From assembly GCA_025618425.1 (NCBI GenBank), contig CM046838.1, positions 16,517,129 through 16,581,128 of the forward strand: 64,000 nucleotides of DNA, written 5' to 3'. The notes beneath the pieces are model-generated. The model made no database searches. It was not told where the DNA came from and saw nothing but the letters and a program-made list of their open reading frames with translations. Below, in pieces: positions 53,215 through 64,000 of the stretch; the stretch's first letter is position 1, and the number at the start of each line of letters is the position of its first letter. The DNA comes from Heliocidaris tuberculata (lineage: Eukaryota > Echinodermata > Echinoidea > Camarodonta > Echinometridae). A program made the translations under genes and the position numbers.

Positions 53215-53450
53215 ATAAGCCAGTTCGTAATTACAATGTGCGCATGTGCAAATAAAGTTCATTTGTAACGAGTGCAACCGACCTTTATATGCTGTCATGC
53301 TGTCATTTTTTTACGCACTATGATGCGCACACCAGTGTGATTTTACGTGGTAAACAAACAGCGCGTCCACCAAAACAGGTGCGCATGCATGTACATATTG
53401 GGGTCATTTCAGGGTCATTTGCACCATGTACTAATTACGAACTGGCTTAT
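53215..53450. mobile_element. MITE with AAGCCAGTTCGTAATTA ends
   Basis: ATAAGCCAGTTCGTAATTA at 53215-53233 and its perfect inverse at 53432-53450. 236 bp; internal GTGCGCATG motifs are also inverted. TA at the outer ends suggests a mariner-type target. Confidence 0.8.
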
Positions 53451-54009
53451 AAATACTATAATAATCTTGTTATCTTTGGGGGGGGGGGTTTGTTTTTTTT
53501 TTTTGGGGGGGGGTGTGTTTTTTACATGTACATGTAGCTGTGTTGCTCATGTACATATTATAGCATACATTTATGTATGTGCATAATAATGCATTTAAAA
53601 CATGCATTTGCTTTATAGATTACCATAGATTGTTCTAGACTCCATAGATGAATGACATTATTATAATTACCATTATAATTATTACATGGCCATGTGTGTT
53701 ACCAGCTGGCAAAGCTATAGGGACCATGTGACATGATGGGGTAGCGGAACAAACCATGTGACCGTGACCATGTCTTCTCGCTCCACACTTCTCTTCGCTT
53801 GAGAACTTGACTTTAGTACAAGTATGACAGATGGTTTGGCAATTCTACAGAACGGGAACATTGCTCAATGTACTATGCATTATAATGTACATGTACATGT
53901 AAACGTTATGGTCACATTCAAGACATACCTACATGTATGTAGTTTTGAAAATAAACTTCCTGATTTGAAGCAAAATGGCGACATAAAGCTGGAAGGGATG
54001 TATATGAAT

Positions 54010-54982
54010 ATCAACTCTTGTACACATTCTACAATCCTATTATGTAAGATTTAATCGTGTTTTTCATCTTCATTATATATCAATATAACATGACATCTAT
54101 ATGTAATCCTGCCTTTGCTTGCATGAAGGCATACATGAACATAATATCCTATAGATATGTGCATTACAACAAAGACGATAAATGGCTATACACTGTCAGC
54201 CTACAAGGAATAAAGTACATCTACTGTATATATGCATGTACATGTACATGTACATGTACGATTATTAGAAGCCCCAATTTATACAGAAATATGAATACAG
54301 ATATACATGTATATAATTAACTTGAAGGGTAATGTATTTAAAACTTCATAATCTTTACAATCCTGGGTGGGCTTTCCCCTTCTGCCAAACTGGACTTGGT
54401 AATCATGTCAAATAATTGTGTGTCTTACCAAGGAGTTCTGTGATAACTCCTTGGTCTTACAACCAAAGAACACATTCTTGCGCTGACTCTTTTTATTTAT
54501 ATGAGGGTGGGGGCTACAGTTTCAGGGGATAATCACTCAAGCCCTTTTTTTTTTTTTTCACTCCATAAATTTACCAGTATGGGTTGCTTTGGAAACAATA
54601 CATTAAAAGCCTTTAAACTAAAAGCAAATGCTTCTTGATCATCAACTCTTGTGTCACACATTCTACAATCCTATTATGTAAGATTTAATCGTGTTTTTCA
54701 TCTTCATTATATATCAATATAACATGACATCTAAATGTAATCCTGCCTTTGCTTGCATGAAGGCATACATGAACATAATATCCTATATGTGCATTACAAC
54801 AAAGACGATAAATGGCTATACACTGTCAGCCTACAAGGAATAAAGTACATCTACTGTACAAGTACACGTACAGGACTACATGTACATGTATATATGCATG
54901 TACATGTACGATTATTAGAAGCCCCAATTTATACAGAAATATGAATACAGATATGTATGTAATTAACTTGAAGGGTAATGTA
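54010..54982. repeat. Direct duplication of ~325 bp around a copied intron segment
   Basis: The block 54010-54330 (ATCAACTCTTG, TTAATCGTGTTTTTCATCTT, GCATGAAGGCATACATGAAC, CTATACACTGTCAGCC) recurs at 54641-54982. Between the two lies 54335-54640, itself a copy of 49870-50155. The ends of the inner copy coincide with the start of the second outer copy. Confidence 0.85.
54427..54455. mobile_element. 29-bp hairpin insertion in a duplicated segment
   Basis: ACCAAGGAGTT and AACTCCTTGGT form a perfect 11-bp stem. The homologous site near 49958-49963 lacks it (CTGTATTACAACC versus CTTAC-hairpin-CTTACAACC), so the hairpin was inserted with a CTTAC direct repeat. Confidence 0.65.
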
Positions 54983-55995
54983 TTCCATATATACTTCCCC
55001 TTCCAACAAACAAATGCCAGCAGTTTCATGTACATATTTACATGTAATAAGCTATCTGTATTCATATTTCCTTATGAATAACCTTACAGTACAATAGATT
55101 ATAAATAGATCTGAACAACAGATCTCAACAATACTGGATTTTTCAGATGAGGGATTACATATAAACATGTAGCTAGCAGTCACAAACAATAACAACCAAT
55201 AGCCTTTCACCTGAATGCATTTTTAGTATTCATAACAATAACATACATGTATATCCTTGTAGCAGGCATAGGGCAGAGAAAAATGAATGAAAAACGAGGG
55301 GAGTTCAGGGGACAAAGCTTCTTGGTGATTTTCCAAGGAAGAAGCATGTATGCCCCCAGTCTAGGTTGAGGGGGTAGCCCCCTTTTATGTCTTCATGGGA
55401 GGGGGGAGGGGTATTCAAATTTGGATTGGAAACATTTTAGATTTTTATATTTGGAGAAATATCATGCATGTGGGGGAGCAAAATATTTTGAACAATACAT
55501 ACACATACATATGCACCTTCTTCTGAAAATGCAGGGGCTATTTAATTAAATGAAAAGTCCAACCCAAGAATTTGTAAGTTGCTCTGATTAAAACCTTAAA
55601 GGTAATTCATTCACTTTGAAGCCTTACACAAAATTCTGCAAAACTTTACACAGGTTTAGCAGACATCCTGTAGCTACTGCCTATGAAATTCAAAGGTCAC
55701 AAGTTCTATAACTCCTTTGTAAGAAATGAAAATCTTACTTTTTTCACAGAGGGAGCAATTCAGACATCAACCCAAGTACATGTAAAAGTAATGATCAACA
55801 AATAACTTTAAAAATTACACAATTTTTTTTTAGTCAAAAGAAATAAAGTGTTACCAAATTGTTGTTATTACTTACTTAAAAGCAAATTATAATCCTCTTC
55901 ACATCTGCACAAGTTTTCCAATTCTAATTTTATTGTAATTTATCGCATACTCACACAATTTTAAATTTTAGGGCTGCAAAAGGGATGAAGTTCCT

Positions 55996-56414
55996 TTGAC
56001 CCTTTCAGGACAGGAATTATTTAAGTGCAAAATTGATCACATTTCGTTCTTCAAATTGGCAACAATAATATTTTTCTTTTAGTGCTACATGATTCTAATA
56101 AGGTGTAATGTCTTTGAAAACAATGTACATGGTTATGAATTTTGTCAAAAAGTTTTAAATATTGCCAATTTTTAATAAAAAACAATGATTTTAAACCTCT
56201 CAGTGTGTTGCCAATTTAAGGACTTTAAAGCTTATTCTTGTTTTTTTAGATTCCTGGCATCAAAACGCAATATGGTCATGCAACAAAAATGGACACAGTA
56301 TGTGCAGAAATGTTTGCTCTTTCTACTCATGCATCTGGTATATTTTTTAGAGCTCTGAATCGAAAGTTATTGAGCCAAACCACAAAATGTGGTCAATTGT
56401 CTTGAAAGGGTTAA
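55996..56414. mobile_element. Family B TTAA element, copy 3
   Basis: Starts TTGACCCTTTCAGGACAGG and ends TGTCTTGAAAGGGTTAA. It shares CAAATTGGCAACAATA and AAACCACAAAATGTGGTCAA with copies 1 and 2. Its final TTAA (56411-56414) is also the first TTAA of the family A element that follows. Confidence 0.85.
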
Positions 56415-56784
56415 AGGGTACCATTCACCAAAAAGTATTTTGCTCTGTATGTTAGAGGTTTCATGCCATTATACTTTATTCAGAACATGGGCTTAAAATA
56501 TTACTTATTTAAAGAGATATTGCAAGTTTAATTACACTCTCTATAAGCATAAAAGCGACTCATGATTAGACTACTCGACACACCCATACACACTCGCCAA
56601 CATAAGGGCTCATGCGGAACCAAACTCGGAGTTCGGTTCCGCGCGAGCACGTTAATGTTATCCCTTATTTCCTTCATACTCCTTAACTATTGACCTACAG
56701 AATGCTAGATAAAGTTCTTTGAGGTTAATTTTATACTTTCTAGCAGTATACAAATTATTTCTTCAGGTGGTTGGTACACTTTAA
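56411..56784. mobile_element. Family A TTAA element, copy 4
   Basis: Starts TTAAAGGGTACCATTCACC and ends GGTGGTTGGTACACTTTAA. Interior GTTCGGTTCCGCGCGAGCAC and AAGAGATATTGCAA match copies 2 and 3. Confidence 0.85.
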
Positions 56785-57832
56785 GAATCAAGGATCTTTG
56801 GAAATTTGTAAAAGTTGACAAACTTTCCCTTTAAGCTGCGCAGAGAATGATTTTGTTAATCTTTAAAAGCAAAAAATCAACATCCAGAAACAAAAATCAA
56901 TATATGTCTCAACATTCAGACTACATGTATGTGCATTCAAATTCAGAATTCTAATGGCAGACTAATCCATGCATGCAAAAAGGAATTAAACATAATGCAT
57001 GTTTGGCTTCATGCTTTAATGTTCTATTCTTCTTATAAACTGCCCGCAAACAATGTGGGCTTGTTATGAGGAAAGGCAAGCAGTAAGTAATTAATGATTT
57101 CACAGCCAGATACATAATCTGTATGAGACTTGCCTGTACAAAATTTCTACTGCTGCAGAATTTGAGCCCCATGGTGTTTACAAAACTACAAAATGTATCG
57201 CTCATTTTCTTCTCATTTGTTTCATTTGTAGGCCTATAAAGTACATGCAGCAGAAGTCTGAGAAGATATTCATCTTGACAAGTTTTTAAAAGTCAAAATG
57301 GCCATAAGTACCCTGTATCCAGTCTTAGAGTATTATGTAAATTGCAAATGTAAAAACAGTGCATATCTGTCCATGTTTACATGGTCAAGTCTAAATGAGA
57401 GACTACCAAATTCTATCAAACCACAGATGTAAACATTATGGACATAATAGCCTGGCAGTTTCAGGGAATATATCTAACCACAATTGTCTGAAAGGCATCC
57501 ACTGTGACAATAAATACATGTACATGTACAACCAGTTTTCTCCCTTGACCTCAAGTGAACTTTCTTGCTAAACTAGGTCATAAGAAACACTAGACTGTCC
57601 AGACTAGATAAGAAGTGAAGGGGAATAGGAGGGGTTTGAATAGATTTTATGCTCTAGTATGCCTACATCTATCAAAAGAAATTTGCAAACAATGTAGTCA
57701 GTATGCATGCACACATGTACATGGATGTGTAGGCCTATATGTACTTCCATAATGTATCACTTAGTTTGTTCTTTCTTTTTCAGGTTGTAATATGACAACA
57801 CAAATGCAAACTGACATATATTTTTTTTATTA

Positions 57833-57864
<32 letters not shown>

Positions 57865-59434
57865 TGAATTTATTTATATTGTACAAATTTATTTTCATTA
57901 TCTAATTTTATTATTAAATCACTTTATTTTTTCCCCATTTTTTTTCAATTTCTTAGAATTATTATCATCATTATTACTAATTTATTTATTTATTTATTTC
58001 TTCAGAGTTCTCCGGAGCAAAATATTGAGAGTCTGTGTGCATCAAACCCTTGTTTATATTTTGAAATGGGGGGGGGGGGGTCCATGTGTACTGAGACCTT
58101 TTACAATGTACATGTAGGTGTTAAGCCCAGTTTATAATACCATGGGGGAAAAGAAGAAAAAAAAACACATAAAAGACCAAAGGCGGTGCCACTTCTACTT
58201 CTTAGGATTTTTGCATACATATATTCAAAATCTTATGACAATGATATTAGATTAAGGGGATATCCCTTGAAAATCAACAAATGTGCCAATCTTCTTTGAA
58301 ACATACATGTACCTGTAGGCTACACATATCTGTTATTTTAAAACATCCTGCACAACTGAACTATCAGGAGAAAAAGTTTGAGACTACATGTACAATGTAA
58401 ATATACATGTAAATACTCACTCATTTCTAACTTATATTTGAACAAATCAAAGTGGGCGTTGCTCATTTCTGAGAGATGTGTTGACTTAAAACACACTAAA
58501 CAAAGAGCCTTTATTGGAATTCTATTCTTAGAGGATTTTTTTTTTTTTTTTTGCATGCACTTAACATAGGGCCAATCTCTGTTTTATTAATAACTGACTG
58601 CAAATAACTTTCCGGATGTCTAAACGACTTTCCAGTGTAGGCTTACACTAAAAAAAAGTGCACTTTCATGGAGCTAATACATGTGTATGTCCAATTCACA
58701 TTTATAGATCTGTCAATTTTATAGTCCATCAAAATATTAGAACAAATTATAAAGTAAAGTACCCCAAAAATATAGCCAAATAGGCCTATTCCTTACCCAG
58801 TGGCTTGCTCTACCAAGTAAAGAAAAAAGATCAGAAAATCTGAAGAAAAACAAGGGATACATGTAGGAATGATTCTTTGAATCATGGCTGAAATGGATGA
58901 CAGAGACTACATTGTATGTTAATGCCAGGCTAATGCATTAGCTATACAAACTCCATATACAAATGTACATGTACATTGCAAAGAGAGGAATCATGCACTG
59001 TACATGTGTAGGTGAGCATTAACTGTATCCCCAGATATATATATAATTTTTTATCATTTTTAATTTTTTATCATTGTATCATTCAAAATATTAGATTCAA
59101 CCATAAAATCATCTACAGCTTTCCTTTTGACGGTCTTTCAAATGTCAATTAGCAATTTCAACTCTGCCTAAAGCATGCAGTCTGTATTGTCTTACAAGAA
59201 TTGTGTGTCAGTGACACACATCGGTTTAACCCTGAAATCCGAGTATGAGCCTGCCTGAAAACCTTATATCTTGAGAGACCTTTCAAACCCTGAGAGAGAG
59301 TATGATGTTACATTGGAGAGTAACTCAATGTCATTGTTCCCTGATTAGTATGGATATAGATAGACCTACATAATCACAGCAGAGAGAGGTTAATGCCTAA
59401 CCATACACTAGATTGAATATTATATCAAGCTAAA

Positions 59435-59469
59435 CCAAGGAGTTATACATGTAAGTGATAACTCCTTGG
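59435..59469. repeat. Second hairpin of the CCAAGGAGTTAT type
   Basis: CCAAGGAGTTAT and ATAACTCCTTGG form a 12-bp stem around an 11-nt loop. The stem sequence is the same as in the 54427 hairpin, 5 kb away. Confidence 0.7.
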
Positions 59470-60937
59470 CTGAACATGTTCAGAGAGCAAGATTGGAAAG
59501 AATGAGGCAAAAATAATTAATGACAGCCATACAGTGTACATGTAACATCATTAAAAACTCAGAAGAGGTAGAAGAGTCATTTTCACCTAAACTTAAGTTC
59601 TAAACTAATGGTAAACAGTCATTTTCATCCATGAACTTGATAATGTACAGTACATGTATATATAGTTTATCTTACAGCATCTCATCTACATGTATGCATG
59701 TACAATGTTTATTACATGTAGATTCTCATTTTTATTATGATGGTGTGAATATACATTTGTTCGGCTACAGAATTATTTCAGTTTTTGTTCCTCATACAAA
59801 CAACTTTACATCAATGGTCTGCAGAATATATGTGAAAGAGAAAAACAAGCTTGTGTTTTTGTGTTACAACTTCTAAAGCAATGCTAGACATTCCTGCCTA
59901 TCCATAAATCAGTTGTTAAAAAGAAACCATTGTTGGACAGCTCTTTTCAAAGTTCTTTATTTTCAGAAGGACACTTCTCTAAAGTATGTGGATTGTAGAC
60001 CCTTATCAATTGCAAATAAATGTACATACTCACTTCTCACTACATGTAGATGCATATACAAAGATTTTTCTTTCAAGAAATAGAGTAAAGAGCATGTAAA
60101 TAGCTGGAATTTTATACAACTTTCTTTTTCTTTTATTTTTTTCTACAGGATTCTCTTTTAAATGTTATTGTCTGCCCTTATCACTTATGACTGAAATTGC
60201 GTCCTTCAACTACAATATTTAAAGAGTAACTTTAAATGATTATATTAAACATTTGAAAGTGCTTTTTTTCAAATGTACATGTATACAAGTAACTAAAACA
60301 CAAAACAGGAACCTGAAAACGGAAATGGCGGAAATCTCACTCCTGTGGAAAAGCTTTTAGTTCTCCAGACATGCATGTTTGCTGCTAAATGTACCTAGGA
60401 ATCATTATGAAGGCCATGCATATTTCAAAAAACTGGAAAATAAAAACAAACTTGCCCTTAAAAATGGTATAGCTTATTGTTATCACCACATTTGATGCTA
60501 CAAATAAAACAATCGGGGGACACATGCTCTACATGTACATTGTAGGAAGGGGGTCCAGGTTGAAATTATACCTGAGAAAGAAATTACACTTTGGAACTGA
60601 AAATTCATGTCTTCCAAACTGCCCTCTGTTTGTATTTTAATTTGTTATAATGTTAACATCAAATTCCTACTGAAATAGGGACCATGCATGCCTACATCAG
60701 GTCTCTGATTACAACTTTGGGGGTTGGCCATTTTGATTTGGGGCACCTTGAAAAATAGAGGTATTGTCATAACTGCCACACCTCCCTCTATCCATGCTCA
60801 TGGTCATGGCTTTTTAAAAAATAAAAAAAAACTTTTAAAAACACATTTTACACTGTAAATGTCACTTTAAAAGAAAGCTGGAGATCCAATCTCTTTCACG
60901 TACAGTGAACTTACATACTTGTTAAGAACTCGTAGAA

Positions 60938-61150
60938 CTGAAGAAAAGTCATCTTGAAATCTAAGTTGCAACAGGGCATGTCACTTAGTCTCTTTCGTAA
61001 AGCACACAATGTGCAGAGCAAATTGAATAAAAGTCATCTTGAAATCTAAGTTGTCGCAAAGCCATCATTTAATCTCTCTCATATTCAGTGTACACAGACT
61101 TGTACATGTGCAGAGTAAATTGAATAAAAGTCATCTTGAAATCTAAGCTG
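60938..61150. repeat. Three tandem ~85-97-bp units
   Basis: AAGTCATCTTGAAATCTAAG starts at 60946, 61031 and 61128. Units also share GTGCAGAGYAAATTGAAT and TCTCTYTCRTA. No coding sense. Confidence 0.8.
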
Positions 61151-64000
61151 GAAGAGAGCTTGACATCGAATCTGCGAGACCTTTAAAGATCTATACTTGT
61201 GCACAGGGATCACCTTCTTCGAGTCAGAAGTGCTAGCATGTAATTTACACCTGTACCAGGGAACATTTGCCTGCCTGTACCATGAAGTAATAACTCCAGC
61301 ATAAAAGTTATGTTCAGTGGCTTTAAATATTCTTGTGTCAGGGGGCTACAGGACGAATACAATATACATGTACCTGGATGACGAAAGAAATCTTAACAAT
61401 TATTTTAAAAACAATGGACATTTGTATACATGTAGTGCTCATGCTCAAAGCTCTCACATAAAAATTCTGGTAAAGTCTTCATGTATCCAATTAATGCCAG
61501 TTAACAAACAAAACCTCACAAAACCATTTAAAACAGATGAAAATAAAAGCTATAACACACAGTTTTGTAAATGACATGAAGCCTACATGTACATCTTATT
61601 TTTAGCCTTGTATTCAAAGGTCAAATACTGTTGCAGCAAAATTCAGGAAGTTTGCTACATGTTCAAATTTCTAAAGAGGGTCAATATTTTCCAAGGGTCC
61701 TTCCGCTATATGATCAAGGCGAAAAACAGAGGGTGGGTTTTTTTTTCCTCTCTATGTACATTTTAATACCATTATCCTTTTTTTTCTGGGGTAATAGAAA
61801 TAATGGATGTAAATAGGTTTGAATAGATCAGTCTTTGATCTCATTTAAACCCTCGGAACCAATCAGTATCTGACGTTGCTCAAATATAATGTACATGTAT
61901 ATATGTTAATGTATTTTGAAATACATTGCGCAATGTACAATCGCCTACATTATACTTGGACGTACATGTACATGTGCACGTGCATATACGTTTTATACAT
62001 GTTTGTTCAGGTAGGTCTACATGTAGGGTACATGTTGCACCATACTTCGTACATTGCACATGGTGCAACAACTCTTCTTGCAAGAACAACTATTATTATG
62101 CAAGAAACATACAATGTACATGTAGAGGCAGGCCCTGTACTTTGAGGATACTAAGTAGTTCAACTTTAAGAAAGGCAGGACAACAAATTGAAATTTGGAA
62201 TTCTATAAACAAAATATTTACAGAACAGTTCTGTAAACAGAAAATATTTCAAAGCCAAACTAGGGTATATTATACAATTTACAAGAAATTGAAATCTGAA
62301 GTTCTGTAACAAAATATTATGATGAAGACTTTAAACATTTGTATATATGTAAACTTACAACATGATATTACATGTACTTTGAAAAAGTAGGCCCCTTTTC
62401 AACAAAAACAATAGGCCTACATGTACGTGTACGTAACCTTGCTTTTTTGGTCAACTGGCAACTTATGCCAACTATAAATGGGTACAATCTGTGAGAAATG
62501 GTTCCATGTCAATGATCTTATTCAACCTTTGCAGACCAACCACACACAGCTGAGTCACAGTTGAGGCCTGGTGTGAATTAGTTTACCCCACTAATTCCAG
62601 GAACCCTGTACTAGCATTGTAACAATGCAATTTCCTAGAAATACTGCTTCTGCGGGAGACAGCCCCTTCTTCCTGGTAAGGGCAAAGTAAAGTTGTAAAT
62701 AAAACATCACCTACACAAAGAGAGTGGATTTATTTGAAATCCTGCGACATTTAGCTCATGTCTGGCTTCAGTTCAAAGCGTAATATACAGGCACTAGGCC
62801 CCACATGTACATGTACATTGTACAATTTATAAACTTCATGTTTTACATGAAGATTACATGTACATATTCCTAGAAACTCATAGTCTAATCAGAGAGATTA
62901 GAATTTCAAGAAATCATTAATTAGCTTACGCTATAATAAAAAGAGTACAGAAGTTTCTCTTGAATAATAGTACATGTACATGTAGTATATAAATCAACAT
63001 TGGAAAGAAAAGCAAAAGCTTTTAGTTCACTCATTCTTCAATAGCTCATTTCCATTCTTTTTTATTTCTTTCTTCTTTTTTTTGAAGTACATCATCAAGG
63101 GAACAAAGAATCTTTTTAAAGGAAGAATGATAAAATAGGGTGAATATTGATGTGGGTCAGGAAAATGTAATACAAGTAGTCACTTGTTGCAATTAATATT
63201 CGGTATACTTTTTCATATATTGATTCCTTATAAAGTATTTTAAAAAATTGTCATTGTCAATGTAGATGACTGATCATTTAAATTTGCAGGCCAACCATAC
63301 TATTTGCATCATGAAAATAAAGACATTTCTTAAAAACAAATGAGGTCTTTTCCATTTTTCCCCCCATCTCTCCATCAACATATGATAAGTAGCAATCTAC
63401 TGGATGAATTACTAATTCAGAAAGTCACCTTCATAGCAACGCTGCAAAATCAAACTGGCACATATCCAATGGTATCCTATCTCCTTTCCCCCTCCCCATG
63501 GAGGTATTTGCAAGGGATTCACAAGATGGGCATTTATTCCCTTTGCAAGCTCATGGGAAGTTTTCACACCATCATCAGACCAATCAGACTCAACGAAAGT
63601 CCAAATGATCTATAGGCTATTCCCTGTGCTGCAAATTCACATTAATTCTTCTCCGCACTTTTTTCAGAGCAGGTACTGTACAGGCTGCATACTACACTTT
63701 ACTTTTCTCTATCTTACAAAACACAGATCATACATGTATGTACATGTATATGGGACTATTGTTCCAAGACCTACATGTATAGGCTTTATTTTTTTTCTTT
63801 CTTTCTTTTTTTTTGTACTGCTAATGTTCTTGATGTTTGGATCAGTATGCTCTGTTAATCATCAGCATAATACTGATACCATTCACTTTAATAGGCCTAC
63901 ATACATGTACATAAAATAGTTGCTGTAACAGTTTATTGAGGTGGTTTTCCTGCTTGTCTGAACAGGCCCTTACATGTACATGTTTGCTAAGGTTGCACAG

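Larger units (their letters stand above)
49670..64000. other. STK11 intron 1 (part, more than 14.3 kb)
   Basis: I looked for the GEGSYGKVKE glycine loop and a ~97-residue open start on the minus strand and did not find them, so exon 1 lies beyond 64000. The intron holds duplicated segments, hairpin insertions, a compound element with 147-bp repeats, several MITEs, and many ACATGTACATGT runs. The stretches 56.9-60.9 and 61.2-64.0 kb show no recognisable gene. Confidence 0.7.

Noticed and set aside
49670..64000. STK11 exon 1
   Set aside because: I looked for the start segment, glycine loop and VKIL-type lysine region on the minus strand. Nothing in this stretch fits, so it must be outside the window.

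Overview
This is a eukaryotic, intron-rich, AT-rich window with metazoan gene structure. The protein sequences and the repeat style (ACATGT-rich tracts, many small palindromic DNA transposons, foldback elements whose arms are built of ~15-bp tandem repeats) point to a marine deuterostome, most likely an echinoderm such as a sea urchin; the species is inferred, not proven. No prokaryotic genes, rRNA, tRNA or CRISPR arrays were found.

Three protein genes are supported, all by exons whose splice sites and codon phases join exactly. (1) Minus strand, 3100-9340: the first two coding exons of a secreted or membrane protein with a signal peptide, resembling the N-terminal ectodomain of the TMEM8/PGAP6 family; the rest lies left of the window. 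(2) Plus strand, 11679-17864: a complete five-exon gene for SOSS complex subunit C (INIP), 106 residues. It is divergent from gene 1. (3) Minus strand, 31621-49669: exons 2-9 of STK11 (LKB1), the tumour-suppressor kinase. The lengths of exons 2-7 (84, 90, 133, 137, 128, 58 nt) are those I recall for human STK11, the protein ends in the CKQQ prenylation box, and the intron after exon 2 is a U12-type AT-AC intron. STK11 exon 1 (start codon and ATP-binding lysine) is not in the window, so intron 1 exceeds 14.3 kb. INIP and STK11 are convergent, about 13.7 kb apart.

Most of the remaining DNA is introns and spacers filled with mobile-element debris: two decayed LINE 3' ends; at least four related families of short TTAA-flanked elements with TTAAAGG termini; hAT-like non-autonomous elements with 8-bp target duplications, nested one in another at 3.7-7.3 kb; three foldback elements whose arms are inverted minisatellites; a pearl/Helentron-like element with six exact 147-bp tandem units; and ultra-short hairpin insertions about 30 bp long.

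The most unusual signal is at 43040-43620. The 3' half of STK11 exon 5 and its splice donor form the end of a degenerate tandem array, in which several intronic copies still read in the exon frame and two keep a GTAAGT donor. STK11 (kinase signalling) and INIP (DNA-damage response) share no obvious operon-like relation; each gene stands alone.
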